NCBI GenBank assembly: GCA_007118345.1
Contig: SKRR01000068.1
Coordinates: 1-35,744 of the forward strand
Source of the DNA: Microthrixaceae bacterium
GTDB taxonomy: Bacteria; Actinomycetota; Acidimicrobiia; Acidimicrobiales; Microtrichaceae
Direction: 5' to 3'
Length of the DNA: 35,744 bases
This document shows positions 1 to 8,166 of the stretch, in pieces (within the stretch, counting starts at the first letter, position 1; each line of letters begins with the position of its first letter). The notes under the pieces were generated by a model. That model searched no databases and was not told the origin of the DNA. It was given only the letters and a program-made list of their open reading frames with translations. A program made the translations under genes and the position numbers.

Positions 1-660
1 CGACACGACCTCACCTTCGGGTGTGGCCGGCGCAGGGCGAGACCACGAGTGGTTGCGGATTCCGTCGAGGGTCTCGACACACAGGTTGAGCGGTTCCAGC
101 ACGGTGTCGGCCCCCCAGGTGGCGTGGTCATAGCCACCACGGACGAACGGCGAGAAGGCGTCTTCGCTGGCGTGGCCGCCAGGGCCGTGCCCACAATCGT
201 GCCCGAGCGCGATGGCCTCGGTGAGCGCGACGTTCAGCCCGGCGGCACGAGCGATGGCCACTGCCACCTGGGCGACCTCGAGCGCGTGTGTGAGTCGGGT
301 GCGTTGGTGGTCGGCCGGGAAGACGAACACCTGTGTCTTCCCGGCCAGTCGACGGAACGCCGTGGCGTGCAGGATGCGGTCCCGGTCGCGTTCGAAGCAG
401 GTGCGCTCCGGGTCGGGCTCCTCCTCGCAGGCCCGGACCCCGGCACCCCGTGCTCGGGTGGCCCCGGGCGCCAACAAGGTCTCCTCGAGTTCCTCCCGCG
501 CTGCGCGATCGCGCCTCGGTGTGGTTCCCACCGACGCGTCCGAGTCGCCGTGGGCGAGCCGGACCACGGGATCGTCGCCGACGGGACCGTCGGCGGGGTG
601 ACCGTGCATGGTGGCGGCCCATTCGACGGCTCGATCGGTCTGGTCAGCAGGGGTCCTCAC
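1..660 (-). CDS. dgt: Deoxyguanosinetriphosphate triphosphohydrolase, 5' part (runs off left edge)
   Basis: Hydrolyses dGTP (or other dNTPs) to the deoxynucleoside plus triphosphate. Reading the minus strand from the GTG at 660 gives an open frame to the window edge, about 220 residues. It carries the family signatures RDRDRILHATAFRRLAGKTQ and HQRTRLTHALEVAQVA and the HD-domain metal site GHDCGH. The region after HD reads GPGGHASEDA where the family usually has TPFGHAGE. The start is placed at 660 because a TAGCAT box lies 7 bases upstream; an in-frame GTG at 690 and ATG at 609 are alternatives. It is divergent from obg. The C-terminal part, including later active-site residues, is outside the window. 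The family assignment is firm; substrate preference cannot be read. Confidence 0.88.
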   Translation of the reverse strand, partial: MRTPADQTDRAVEWAATMHGHPADGPVGDDPVVRLAHGDSDASVGTTPRRDRAAREELEETLLAPGATRARGAGVRACEEEPDPERTCFERDRDRILHATAFRRLAGKTQVFVFPADHQRTRLTHALEVAQVAVAIARAAGLNVALTEAIALGHDCGHGPGGHASEDAFSPFVRGGYDHATWGADTVLEPLNLCVETLDGIRNHSWSRPAPATPEGEVVS

Positions 661-667
661 ACCGACG

Positions 668-673
668 ATGCTA
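668..673 (-). promoter_or_regulatory. -10 box of dgt (leaderless type)
   Basis: TAGCAT on the minus strand, 7 bases before the GTG at 660. Position relative to the start codon suggests transcription begins at the start codon. Confidence 0.5.
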
Positions 674-693
674 GGACCGGCCAGTGACACCCG

Positions 694-699
694 TATCCT
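694..699 (+). promoter_or_regulatory. -10 box of obg (leaderless type)
   Basis: TATCCT, 6 bases before the GTG at 706, with no Shine-Dalgarno site between. The dgt box lies on the opposite strand 20 bases away, so the two genes share a compact divergent promoter. Confidence 0.55.
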
Positions 700-705
700 T
701 GGCCC

Positions 706-2013
706 GTGTCCAACTTCGTCGACGAGTGCGGCCTCAACGTCCGCGGGGGCGACGGCGGCGCCGGCTGTGTGTCGTTCCGCCGTGAGGCGCATGTCGCGCG
801 AGGTGGGCCGGACGGCGGCGACGGCGGCTCGGGCGGCGACGTCTGGCTCGTCGCGGACCGCAACGTGGCCTCGCTGATCGCCTTCCGTGACCATCCGCAC
901 CGTCGTGCGACCAGCGGCACCCACGGCTCGGGGCAGAAGCGTCACGGTTCGAGTGGGGACGACCTGGTGGTCGCGGTGCCCGAGGGAACGACCGTGCGCG
1001 ACCAGGACGGTGGGGTGCTCGCCGACCTCGTGCACCACGGCGACCGTTGGCTCGGCGCTGCAGGAGGTCGCGGCGGCAAGGGCAACGCGAGGTTCCTGTC
1101 GAACCAGCGACGCGCGCCCGGGTTCGCCGAGCAGGGTGAGTACGGCGAGGAACGCTGGGTGCGCCTCGAGTTGCGGCTCATGGCCGACGTCGCGCTCGTC
1201 GGGTTCCCCAACGTCGGCAAGTCGACGCTCATCTCGGTGATCTCCGCAGCGAAGCCGAAGATCGCCGACTACCCCTTCACCACCCTCGAGCCGAACCTCG
1301 GGGTGGTCCGCCTCGACGACGGCGGTTCTGGTGCGGGGCGCGCCCCTCGCTTCGAGATGGTCGTCGCCGACATCCCCGGTCTGATCGAGGGTGCCGCAGA
1401 GGGCAGGGGGCTCGGCCACCAGTTCCTGCGTCACGTGGAGCGTGCGCGGGTGCTCGCCGTGCTGATCGACCTGTCGCCACTCGCCCTCGCCGCCCCCGAG
1501 GAGCAGTCCGCGACGCTGCTGGCGGAACTGGCCGGCTACCGCCCGGAACTCCTCGACCGCCCACGAGTGGTGGTCGGCTCCCGGGCGGATCTGGCCGAAC
1601 CGGAGGTCCTCGCCGCCTTCGACGGCCCGACCATCTGTGCGGTCACGGGCGACGGCGTCCCCCAGTTGCTCGGTGAGCTCCGCCGTCTCGTCGAGCAGTC
1701 TCGTGACGCGGAACCCGAGCCCGACAGCTTCGTGACCCTGCGTCCTGCTCCCGAGGGCGTCACGATCGGTCGTCGCGACGACGGCAGCTTCGAGGTGCAG
1801 GGCAGGGAGGCCGCGCGTGCCGTGGCACTGTCGGACCTGACGAACGTCGAGGCGCTCGACGTGGCCCGAGAGCGACTGGCGCGCCTCGGCGTCGACCGCG
1901 CGCTCGCCCGGGCCGGTGCCCGCAACGGTGACGTCGTGCACATCGGTTCGATGACCTTCGACTACGAGAGTGACGACCACCTCGAGGTCCAACCGTTCGA
2001 CGAGGCGGAGTGA
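706..2013 (+). CDS. obg: GTPase Obg/CgtA
   Basis: Essential-type GTPase of ribosome assembly and stress control, 435 residues as usual for actinobacteria. Residues 1-160 are the glycine-rich Obg fold (VRGGDGGAGCVSFRREAHV). The G domain follows, with G1 GFPNVGKST at 166-174 and G3 DIPG at 222-225. Residues from about 340 form the C-terminal OCT domain. The G4 position reads SRAD (292-295) instead of NKxD, and G5 reads CAVTGDG instead of SAxTGEG, so guanine recognition may be altered. The GTG start follows a TATCCT box by 6 bases. The usual upstream rplU-rpmA genes are absent; dgt is divergent instead. proB begins 11 bases after the stop, so both are probably cotranscribed. Confidence 0.96.
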   Translation: MSNFVDECGLNVRGGDGGAGCVSFRREAHVARGGPDGGDGGSGGDVWLVADRNVASLIAFRDHPHRRATSGTHGSGQKRHGSSGDDLVVAVPEGTTVRDQDGGVLADLVHHGDRWLGAAGGRGGKGNARFLSNQRRAPGFAEQGEYGEERWVRLELRLMADVALVGFPNVGKSTLISVISAAKPKIADYPFTTLEPNLGVVRLDDGGSGAGRAPRFEMVVADIPGLIEGAAEGRGLGHQFLRHVERARVLAVLIDLSPLALAAPEEQSATLLAELAGYRPELLDRPRVVVGSRADLAEPEVLAAFDGPTICAVTGDGVPQLLGELRRLVEQSRDAEPEPDSFVTLRPAPEGVTIGRRDDGSFEVQGREAARAVALSDLTNVEALDVARERLARLGVDRALARAGARNGDVVHIGSMTFDYESDDHLEVQPFDEAE

Positions 2014-2024
2014 GGCGACGGTCG

Positions 2025-3116
2025 ATGCGCGTCGTGGTCAAGATCGGCAGCTCCAGCCTCACCGACGAATCAGGCGGCATCGACACGGCTGCCGTCGCGA
2101 AGGTGGCTGCCGAGCTGGCGTCGTTGCGCACCGCCGGAGACGACGTCGTCGTCGTGTCCTCGGGAGCTGTTGCGTCGGGTCTGCCGGCACTCGGCCTGGA
2201 TGCAGCGCAGCGGCCCCGCGACGCCAGGACGCTCCAGGCCATTTCGGCGGTCGGCCAGGCCCGCCTGGTGCAGACGTGGAACGCCGCGCTGTCGAGCCAC
2301 TCACTGGTCGCCGGTCAGGTGCTGCTGTCGCCGCTCGACTTCATGGTGCGCTCCCAGTACCTCCAGGCGCGGGGCACGCTCGAGCGGTTGCTCGAGCTCG
2401 GTGTGGTGCCCGTGATCAACGAGAACGACGCGGTGGCCGACGACGAGCTGCGTTTCGGCGACAACGACCGGATCGCCGCCCTGGTGGCCCACCTGATCCG
2501 CGCCGAGCTGCTCGTGCTGCTCACGGACACGGCCGGATTGATGGACGCGGACCCACGGTCGAGCCCTGAGGCCAGCCTGATCGAGGAGATCGTGCAGATC
2601 GACCAGCAGCTCGAGTCGCTCGCCGGCGGCGCGGGCACGCCTCGGGGCAGTGGAGGGATGGCCTCGAAGCTCGCCGCTGCCAAGATGGCGTCCTGGTCGG
2701 GGGTCCGGGCCGTGATCGCCGCGGCTGGTCGACCCGACGTGCTGCGGGACGCCGTGGGGGGAGTGGCGGGTGTCGGCACGGTCGTCCAGGCTCGTGATCG
2801 GCGCCTGTCGGCGCGCAAGCTGTGGATCGCGTTCGCACTTCCGAGCGAGGGTGGTGTCGTGATCGACGCCGGTGCGGTCCGCGCGCTCGCCCTCGGCGGC
2901 CGGTCGCTGCTCGCCGCCGGGGTCACCGGGGTGCGGGGCACCTTCGACGCGGAGCAGGCGGTGGAGCTGCTCGATCCGACCGGGCGCGTCGTCGCGAAGG
3001 GCCTGTCACGGGTGGCGGCGGCGACCCTCCGAACGATGGCCGGTCGTCGATCGGACGAACTGTCCGAGGGCGAGGGTGAGGTCGTCCACGCCGACGACCT
3101 CGTCATGCTGCCCTGA
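2025..3116 (+). CDS. proB: Glutamate 5-kinase
   Basis: First step of proline synthesis: ATP-dependent phosphorylation of L-glutamate to glutamyl-5-phosphate in the cytoplasm. The 363-residue protein has the amino acid kinase domain (VVVKIGSSSL at the N-terminus, VVVVSSGAVASG, PVINENDAV, FGDNDRIAALVA, LLTDTAGLMDADPR, GTGG-like GSGGMASKL). A C-terminal PUA domain follows from about residue 265. The start at ATG 2025 has GAGG 9 bases upstream; a GTG at 2010 overlapping the obg stop is less likely. Its partner proA is not adjacent but lies at 9587. The stop is 3 bases from the stop of the convergent pspA gene, leaving no room for a terminator. Confidence 0.96.
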   Translation: MRVVVKIGSSSLTDESGGIDTAAVAKVAAELASLRTAGDDVVVVSSGAVASGLPALGLDAAQRPRDARTLQAISAVGQARLVQTWNAALSSHSLVAGQVLLSPLDFMVRSQYLQARGTLERLLELGVVPVINENDAVADDELRFGDNDRIAALVAHLIRAELLVLLTDTAGLMDADPRSSPEASLIEEIVQIDQQLESLAGGAGTPRGSGGMASKLAAAKMASWSGVRAVIAAAGRPDVLRDAVGGVAGVGTVVQARDRRLSARKLWIAFALPSEGGVVIDAGAVRALALGGRSLLAAGVTGVRGTFDAEQAVELLDPTGRVVAKGLSRVAAATLRTMAGRRSDELSEGEGEVVHADDLVMLP

Positions 3117-3119
3117 CGG

Positions 3120-3911
3120 TCAGCCCGGTTGCTCCTCGCCCGAGGCCTCGTCCTTCGTCTCGGTCGCCTCGGTCGGGGTGCTCGATGCGCCGGAGATGCC
3201 GAGCTTCGAGCGGATCTCCGACAGCCGGGCCTGTGCCTCGACGTTCACCGCAGCCTGCTCGACCTCGATCATCTTGGTCTCGACCCCCATGCCCTGGATC
3301 TCAGCGGTGCCCTGTGCCTTGGCGTACCGCTGCTCGATCTTGTCGCGCACCTCGTCCAGGGTCGGGACGTCGCCGCCGACGGTCTCGGTCAGTGAGCTCA
3401 TCGCCGTGTTGACCTGTTCCTGCATCTTGGCCTGGTCGAGCTGGCTCAGGAGTTGCTGCTTCTCGGACAGCTTCTGTTGCAGCACACGCGAGTTCTGCGA
3501 CACCGCGCTCTTGGCCTGATCAGCCGCCTCGGTGGCCTGCAAGGACATGTTCTTGAGGTTCTCGACCTCGTTCTCCTTGGCGATCAACTGGTTCGCGAAC
3601 GCCTCGGCCGCGGTGGTGTACTCGGTGGCCTTCGCGTCGTCGCCCCGCTGCACTGCTTCGTCGGCCATCATCACTGCCTGTTGCGCGTTTCGGTTCAGCT
3701 TCTCGAGCTCGTCCATCGCCGAGCTCAGGCGCAGTTCGGCCTGTTTCTGGTTGGCGATCACGTTGGCGGCCTGCTCCTTGAGCCTCCGGTGCTGATCCTG
3801 TGCCTCGGTGATGGCCTGTTCGAGCTGGACCTTCGGGTCGGCCCGCTCGTTGAACGTGCTGGAGACCTTGGCCCCCATGTACTTCCACCACTTCTTCAGT
3901 GATCGCCACAT
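3120..3911 (-). CDS. pspA: PspA/IM30 family membrane-stress protein
   Basis: Peripheral membrane protein of the PspA/Vipp1 family, thought to stabilise the inner membrane under stress. The 263 residues begin MWRSLKKWWKYMGAKV, an amphipathic helix suited to membrane contact. A long charged coiled coil follows through about residue 225, rich in A, E, K and Q (LEQAITEAQDQHRRLKEQA, KLSEKQQLLSQLDQAKMQEQV). The last 35 residues are a low-complexity acidic tail. The reading frame stays open far upstream into murJ, but the ATG at 3911 is chosen because TAGGCT lies 7 bases before it and the homology starts there. It sits just downstream of murJ with its own promoter. Confidence 0.9.
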   Translation of the reverse strand: MWRSLKKWWKYMGAKVSSTFNERADPKVQLEQAITEAQDQHRRLKEQAANVIANQKQAELRLSSAMDELEKLNRNAQQAVMMADEAVQRGDDAKATEYTTAAEAFANQLIAKENEVENLKNMSLQATEAADQAKSAVSQNSRVLQQKLSEKQQLLSQLDQAKMQEQVNTAMSSLTETVGGDVPTLDEVRDKIEQRYAKAQGTAEIQGMGVETKMIEVEQAAVNVEAQARLSEIRSKLGISGASSTPTEATETKDEASGEEQPG

Positions 3912-3918
3912 GGCGAGG

Positions 3919-3924
3919 AGCCTA
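3919..3924 (-). promoter_or_regulatory. -10 box of pspA (leaderless type)
   Basis: TAGGCT on the minus strand, 7 bases before the ATG at 3911. It lies in the 47-base gap after murJ and supports separate expression of pspA. Confidence 0.55.
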
Positions 3925-3958
3925 CGCCACCGGCCTGTCGGTCGGTCCCGCCCCGGCC

Positions 3959-5602
3959 TCAGTCCCGGCCGGGAAGCAGCCGTCGGATCCGGTCGATCAC
4001 GGGTTCGAAGCCGTAGGGGCGCGTGAGCGCCACCGCTGGCACGAACACGACCAGTGCGACGGCCACGGTGAGCAGCACGTCGGCAACGGCGCCATCGACC
4101 TCGACGTAGGTCCGCGCGACGCCGATCCACACCAGTACCGCGACCGCGGCGAGGATCCCGCGGCCCAGCTGCGCGAGCGCCGTCCACGACATGAGTCCCG
4201 GCACCCGTCGCTGCAACAGGACGAGGGCGCCGACCGCGGCGGCCACGTAGGCGACCGAGTACGCGACCGAGAGGCCGCTGGTGCCGAACCAGGCGATGAA
4301 GGGCAGCACCAGGGCGACGTTGAGCGCGTTCTCGAACAGGTTCATGTAGAAGGGTGTGCGCGTGTTGCGGCGGGCGTGGAAGGCGCGCACGCAGTACAGG
4401 AAGATCGCGAAGGCCGGCAGGCCGAAGCTGAAGCCCAACAGCATGTCGGCGGTCTCGCTGGTCGCTGCAGCGTCGAACTCGCCACGCTGCAACAGCAGCT
4501 CGATGAGCGGCCGACCGATGAACAGGTAGGCACCTGCGGCGGGCAGCATGAACGTCAGCAGCAGGCTGAGTCCTTCGCGGAACCGCGCGATGAAGACCGC
4601 ATCGTCGCCGTCCCGTGCCGCGGTGGCCAGCTCCGGGAGCACGGCGGTCATCAGCGACACGGCGATCAGACCGTAGGGCAGCTGGAAGAAGATGAACGCG
4701 TACTGGTACGCCGACACGGCCCCCACTCCGGCACCGCGTGCGATCGTGAGCACGACCAGCAGGGCGATCTGGTTGGAGATCGCGAAGCCGACCGTCCAGC
4801 CCGAGAGCCGCAGCACGGACTTCACCGCCGGATGCTTCGGACGGAAGTCCCACTTCAGGCGGATGTCGGCACGTCGGATGGCGGGCAGCAGCGCGACGGC
4901 CATGGCGGCCACGCCGGCGGTGGTGCCCACACCGAGCACGTAGACGGTGCGCATCGTGTCGGGGCCGTCGACCGTGGGGTCGATGAACAGGTAGACCGAC
5001 AGCGCAGCGAGGGAGATCACCACGTTGGTGAGCACCGGCGTGAACGCGGGAGCGGCGAACCGCCGGCGTGAGTGCAACAGCGCCGTGCCGAGCGTCATCA
5101 TCCCGTAGAAGAACACCTGGGGCAGGAGCAGCATGAGGAAGTCGCCGCCGATGGCGGCCTGACGCGCCCGCTCCTCGCCGTCGAGCGAGAGCGAGAAGAT
5201 CTGGTTGATGAGCGGTGACGCCAGCACCGCGACCACGGTCAGCGCGGTGATGGCGACGAACGCAACCGTGATCATCACCGAGGTGCTGTCGTCGTCGGCG
5301 GGGTCCTTGCGGGCGTGGATGAACAGCGGGACGAGCGTCGAGGACAACACCCCACCGATCACGAGCTCGTAGAGGATGTTCGGCGCCGTGTTGGCGAGGT
5401 TGTAGACGTCCGCGATCTCGGTCAGACCGAGCGCTGCGGTGAGCGCAGCCACACGCAGCAGCCCGGAGGCCCGCGACAGCGCGGTGCCGACCGCCGGTGC
5501 AGCGCTCGCACCGATCAGGCTCCTGGTGGGCCCGTCGACGGGCGCGACGCTCACCTCGTCGGTGGTGGGGTCACCGCTGACATCGGCACTCAGGTCCGTC
5601 AC
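3959..5602 (-). CDS. murJ: Lipid II flippase MurJ
   Basis: Integral membrane protein of the MOP exporter superfamily that flips lipid II for peptidoglycan synthesis. The 547-residue sequence shows an N-terminal cytoplasmic tail of about 30 residues and then repeated hydrophobic segments consistent with about 14 helices. It carries MurJ signatures such as SRASGLLRVAALTAALG, NTAPNILYELVIGGVLSSTL, PQVFFYGMMTLGTALLHSRR and FQLPYGLIAVSLMTAVLPEL. The GTG start at 5602 has AGGA 6 bases upstream, and the small ORF at 5616-5747 ends 13 bases before it, so translation is likely coupled. In many actinobacteria MurJ carries an extra kinase-like domain (as in MviN of mycobacteria); none is present here. 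Confidence 0.94.
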   Translation of the reverse strand: MTDLSADVSGDPTTDEVSVAPVDGPTRSLIGASAAPAVGTALSRASGLLRVAALTAALGLTEIADVYNLANTAPNILYELVIGGVLSSTLVPLFIHARKDPADDDSTSVMITVAFVAITALTVVAVLASPLINQIFSLSLDGEERARQAAIGGDFLMLLLPQVFFYGMMTLGTALLHSRRRFAAPAFTPVLTNVVISLAALSVYLFIDPTVDGPDTMRTVYVLGVGTTAGVAAMAVALLPAIRRADIRLKWDFRPKHPAVKSVLRLSGWTVGFAISNQIALLVVLTIARGAGVGAVSAYQYAFIFFQLPYGLIAVSLMTAVLPELATAARDGDDAVFIARFREGLSLLLTFMLPAAGAYLFIGRPLIELLLQRGEFDAAATSETADMLLGFSFGLPAFAIFLYCVRAFHARRNTRTPFYMNLFENALNVALVLPFIAWFGTSGLSVAYSVAYVAAAVGALVLLQRRVPGLMSWTALAQLGRGILAAVAVLVWIGVARTYVEVDGAVADVLLTVAVALVVFVPAVALTRPYGFEPVIDRIRRLLPGRD

Positions 5603-5615
5603 GTGCGGTCCTGCC

Positions 5616-5747
5616 TCATGTGGCGTTCAGCGGGTTGCCGGACGTCGGTGTGCCGAGCGCCACCTGCGTGGTGGCGACGATCGCCGACGGCGAGGTCACC
5701 GCCCGGGCGACGCGTGGGGTCAGGAACCTGTCCCGGAAGGAGGCCAT
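5616..5747 (-). CDS. Small 43-residue ORF between acylase and murJ
   Basis: An unrecognised short frame beginning MASFRDRFLTPRVARAVTSP and ending TSGNPLNAT. It starts inside the last codons of the acylase gene (28-base overlap) and stops 13 bases before the murJ GTG. Nearly every third codon position is G or C, as in the neighbouring genes. The N-terminal half is basic and the middle is hydrophobic (SAIVATTQVALG). It may be a genuine small protein or a degraded N-terminus of a longer membrane-associated protein. No clear Shine-Dalgarno site precedes it, so expression would depend on coupling to the acylase gene. Confidence 0.45.
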   Translation of the reverse strand: MASFRDRFLTPRVARAVTSPSAIVATTQVALGTPTSGNPLNAT

Positions 5748-8047
5748 TCGGCACCCATGTTCCCATCATCGGAGGTGAGGATGAGCCGTCGCAGCTCCGG
5801 GTCGGCGTCGATGTCGGCATCGGTGAACCGCAGCGGTCGGAGTTCCTGCTCCGCGTAGGCGACCGTGCCGTCACGATGGTGCGGCGAGCGAGGGTCGCTG
5901 CTCTGGCCGTACGCGAGCAGCCCCGCAGCGTTCGGTCCGTCCGGCGTCAGCTCGAGGACCATGAGGAAGCTGGTGCCGTAGGTGACCTGGTAGCCGCCCT
6001 CGGCGAGGCCGGTCCGTTGCCGACCGATGACCGCGGTCGGCGCCGGCGGCATGGGGTCGAGCGACGCCGACGCCAGGGCACCCACCGGAGCCAACACGTT
6101 CAACAGTCCCTCGGCCTCGCCGCCTCCGTGGACGGGGACGCGCTCGTCGCCCCTGCAGGCCCACTGCACGTCGCGCAGCGGCGCGTCGATGGCGATTCCT
6201 GCGGCATCGAGCGCGGCGAGCGCCTCGGTCGCCGCTGCTGTGATCGGGTCCGGACCGTCGGCCGGGGCGGGCGCGAGCGTGTGGGGTGTCGAGAGGGGTG
6301 CATCGGCGTCGAAGTCGACCGAGAAGAGTGGCCCTGCGGACTTCCACGCCAGCTCGGGCAGGCTGCAGAGCAGCTCGCGCCACAGCACCACTCCGACCGA
6401 ATCCATCCCGGCGGTCAGATCCCACGCGGCGAGCACGTCCGCAGCGTCGGTCAGTTCGCCGTCCCGGAGCCGTTCGACCACCGCGTCGCGCAACAGCTCG
6501 CCGCTGAGGCTCGCGTTGTCGAACACCGAGTCGACGAGATCGTCGAGGGTCACCTGGCCGCGTTCGCGAAGCCCGGCCGCGAGCCGCAGGTTCTGGCGGG
6601 TGCGCAGACTCCTGGGTGTGCGTTCCAGCCCACACAGCACCGGGTAGCCCTCGAGGCGCTGCTCCGGGTGGTTCAGCCAGTGGGAGTCGTTGGCGTTCGC
6701 CACGACGTCACGCACCGCCAGTTCGGGGAGCCGGTCGGGCGGTTCGAGACCCGGTGAACGGGCCCCGTCGAGATCCAGCCAGTCGTCGTCGGGCTCGCTG
6801 CCGTCGAGCATGGCGATGCGGTTCTCGAACGCGAGCGCGGTGATGAGGTCCTCGTCGAGCCGCCGCAGGAAACGTTCGGTCGCTGCGTCGGACAGGGCCG
6901 GGGTGGCCGAGTGGTCGGCGTACCAGGCGTCGCCGTGCGCGTCGGCGGCGAGCGTGTTGACCCACGGCAGCGCCCCGGTGGTGTGGAACACCCGCCGGAA
7001 CTCGGTCAGGTCCCGAGCCCGGCACATGCCGAGGAACTGCTCGAGCACGCCCCAGTTCTCGGCGTTGGCGTCCCGGTAGGAGAACGCCACCTCGGTGCCC
7101 CAGCCGAGCAACGGCAGGTTGAGCATCGGCCCGTGGTGCGTCGACCACATCTCGCGGGTGAGCTCCTCGACGGACCCGTCGTCGCGTCGGACCTGCACGG
7201 TCTCGTCGCTCGCGCTCATCGGGCGGATGTCGTCACCGTGGTGGTAGGAGGTGCCGTCCCCGTCGAGGCGGAGCTGGTACACCGCGAACCGGTGACCGCG
7301 GCTGAAGGTGTGGGCCCAGCCGACGTGGCGGTTGAAGCCCATCTGGATGCCGGGAGCGCCGAGCAGGCACACGCCGTAGACGTCGAGCTCGCCGGGGATG
7401 GTCAGGTGGCACTCCCAGAAGCGGCCCTCGCCGCTCCACGGGAAGTGAGGGTTGGCGAGCACCATGCCGCCCCCGGAGGCGGTCACATCGCCGCCGAGCG
7501 CCCAGCCGTTGCTCGCCGGGGTCGGGCCACCCAGCCCGGTCGGTGGCGGTGGGTGGGGTCCGTCGGGGCCGGGCGGCTGCGCCCAGCCCATCAGCTCCGC
7601 CAGGTTGCGGCCGCTGCCGAGCAGTCCGATGTCGTTGATGTAGGCGTACAGGTCGAGCTCGTCGATGGGGCGGATCCACTCCGCCCCGGCGCACCACGTC
7701 GGCAGCGTCGCACCGTCGTGGGCCTCCGCCACAGCCCGGTTGTAGCCGGCGACGTAGCCGGTCACGAGCGCCCGGATGAACTCGGGTTGGTGGTCACGGA
7801 GCGCCGGTGCGCGGGCCGCCACACCGAGGGACCGGTACCCCAGGTCGGACGCGAGGTTGCTCTCGTGGACGCCGACGCCGTGGTAGCGGGACCGCTCGGA
7901 GCGCACCTTGACGATCTGGTCGGCGATCGTCGGCAGGTGGTCCCTCGCGCACGCCCAGCCCTGGCCGTAGCCGAGCTCTTCCCAGCTGTCGGCGCGGATG
8001 TGGGCGACCCCGTGGGTCGTGTAACGGATGTCGGTGGACCAGGCCAC
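5720..8047 (-). CDS. Penicillin acylase-family (Ntn-hydrolase) amidase, PvdQ/aculeacin acylase-like
   Basis: Member of the peptidase S45 family, which cleaves amide bonds of penicillins, acyl-homoserine lactones or lipopeptides after self-processing. The 775-residue precursor has an alpha-chain region (HGVAHIRADSWEELGYGQGW), a linker rich in Pro and Gly, then the processing site PAS-NGWALGG. The nucleophile would be Ser179. The beta-chain shows NPHFPW, LLGAPGIQMGFNRHVGWAHT and THHGPML. The GTG at 8047 is preceded by GGAGGG 8 bases upstream and an in-frame stop 45 bases upstream, so no signal peptide can be added. This is odd for a family that is normally exported. Gene order suggests transcription after the AAA ATPase gene, or from the box at 8094. 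Confidence 0.88.
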   Translation of the reverse strand: MAWSTDIRYTTHGVAHIRADSWEELGYGQGWACARDHLPTIADQIVKVRSERSRYHGVGVHESNLASDLGYRSLGVAARAPALRDHQPEFIRALVTGYVAGYNRAVAEAHDGATLPTWCAGAEWIRPIDELDLYAYINDIGLLGSGRNLAELMGWAQPPGPDGPHPPPPTGLGGPTPASNGWALGGDVTASGGGMVLANPHFPWSGEGRFWECHLTIPGELDVYGVCLLGAPGIQMGFNRHVGWAHTFSRGHRFAVYQLRLDGDGTSYHHGDDIRPMSASDETVQVRRDDGSVEELTREMWSTHHGPMLNLPLLGWGTEVAFSYRDANAENWGVLEQFLGMCRARDLTEFRRVFHTTGALPWVNTLAADAHGDAWYADHSATPALSDAATERFLRRLDEDLITALAFENRIAMLDGSEPDDDWLDLDGARSPGLEPPDRLPELAVRDVVANANDSHWLNHPEQRLEGYPVLCGLERTPRSLRTRQNLRLAAGLRERGQVTLDDLVDSVFDNASLSGELLRDAVVERLRDGELTDAADVLAAWDLTAGMDSVGVVLWRELLCSLPELAWKSAGPLFSVDFDADAPLSTPHTLAPAPADGPDPITAAATEALAALDAAGIAIDAPLRDVQWACRGDERVPVHGGGEAEGLLNVLAPVGALASASLDPMPPAPTAVIGRQRTGLAEGGYQVTYGTSFLMVLELTPDGPNAAGLLAYGQSSDPRSPHHRDGTVAYAEQELRPLRFTDADIDADPELRRLILTSDDGNMGAEWPPSGTGS

Positions 8048-8093
8048 GGTCGGTTCCCTCCGTCCCGGGCGGCGAGCCCGTGCGTGGCGTCAG

Positions 8094-8099
8094 AAGCTA
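8094..8099 (-). promoter_or_regulatory. Possible -10 box for the acylase gene
   Basis: TAGCTT on the minus strand, 46 bases before the GTG at 8047. It would give an untranslated leader of about 40 bases containing the GGAGGG ribosome site. Confidence 0.3.
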
Positions 8100-8166
8100 C
8101 CGGGACGCCGGGCGACGGTCAGTCCTCGGCCACGACGAGGTGAGGTGCGTTCGGTGCCGCCCGATG

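Noticed and set aside
49-687. Plus-strand ORF at the left edge
   Set aside because: The minus frame from 660 encodes recognisable dGTP triphosphohydrolase motifs, so the plus ORF is a shadow.
3899-5071. Plus-strand ORF of 390 codons across murJ
   Set aside because: Its translation is rich in His, Gly, Gln and Arg without domains; the minus strand encodes MurJ with clear membrane helices.
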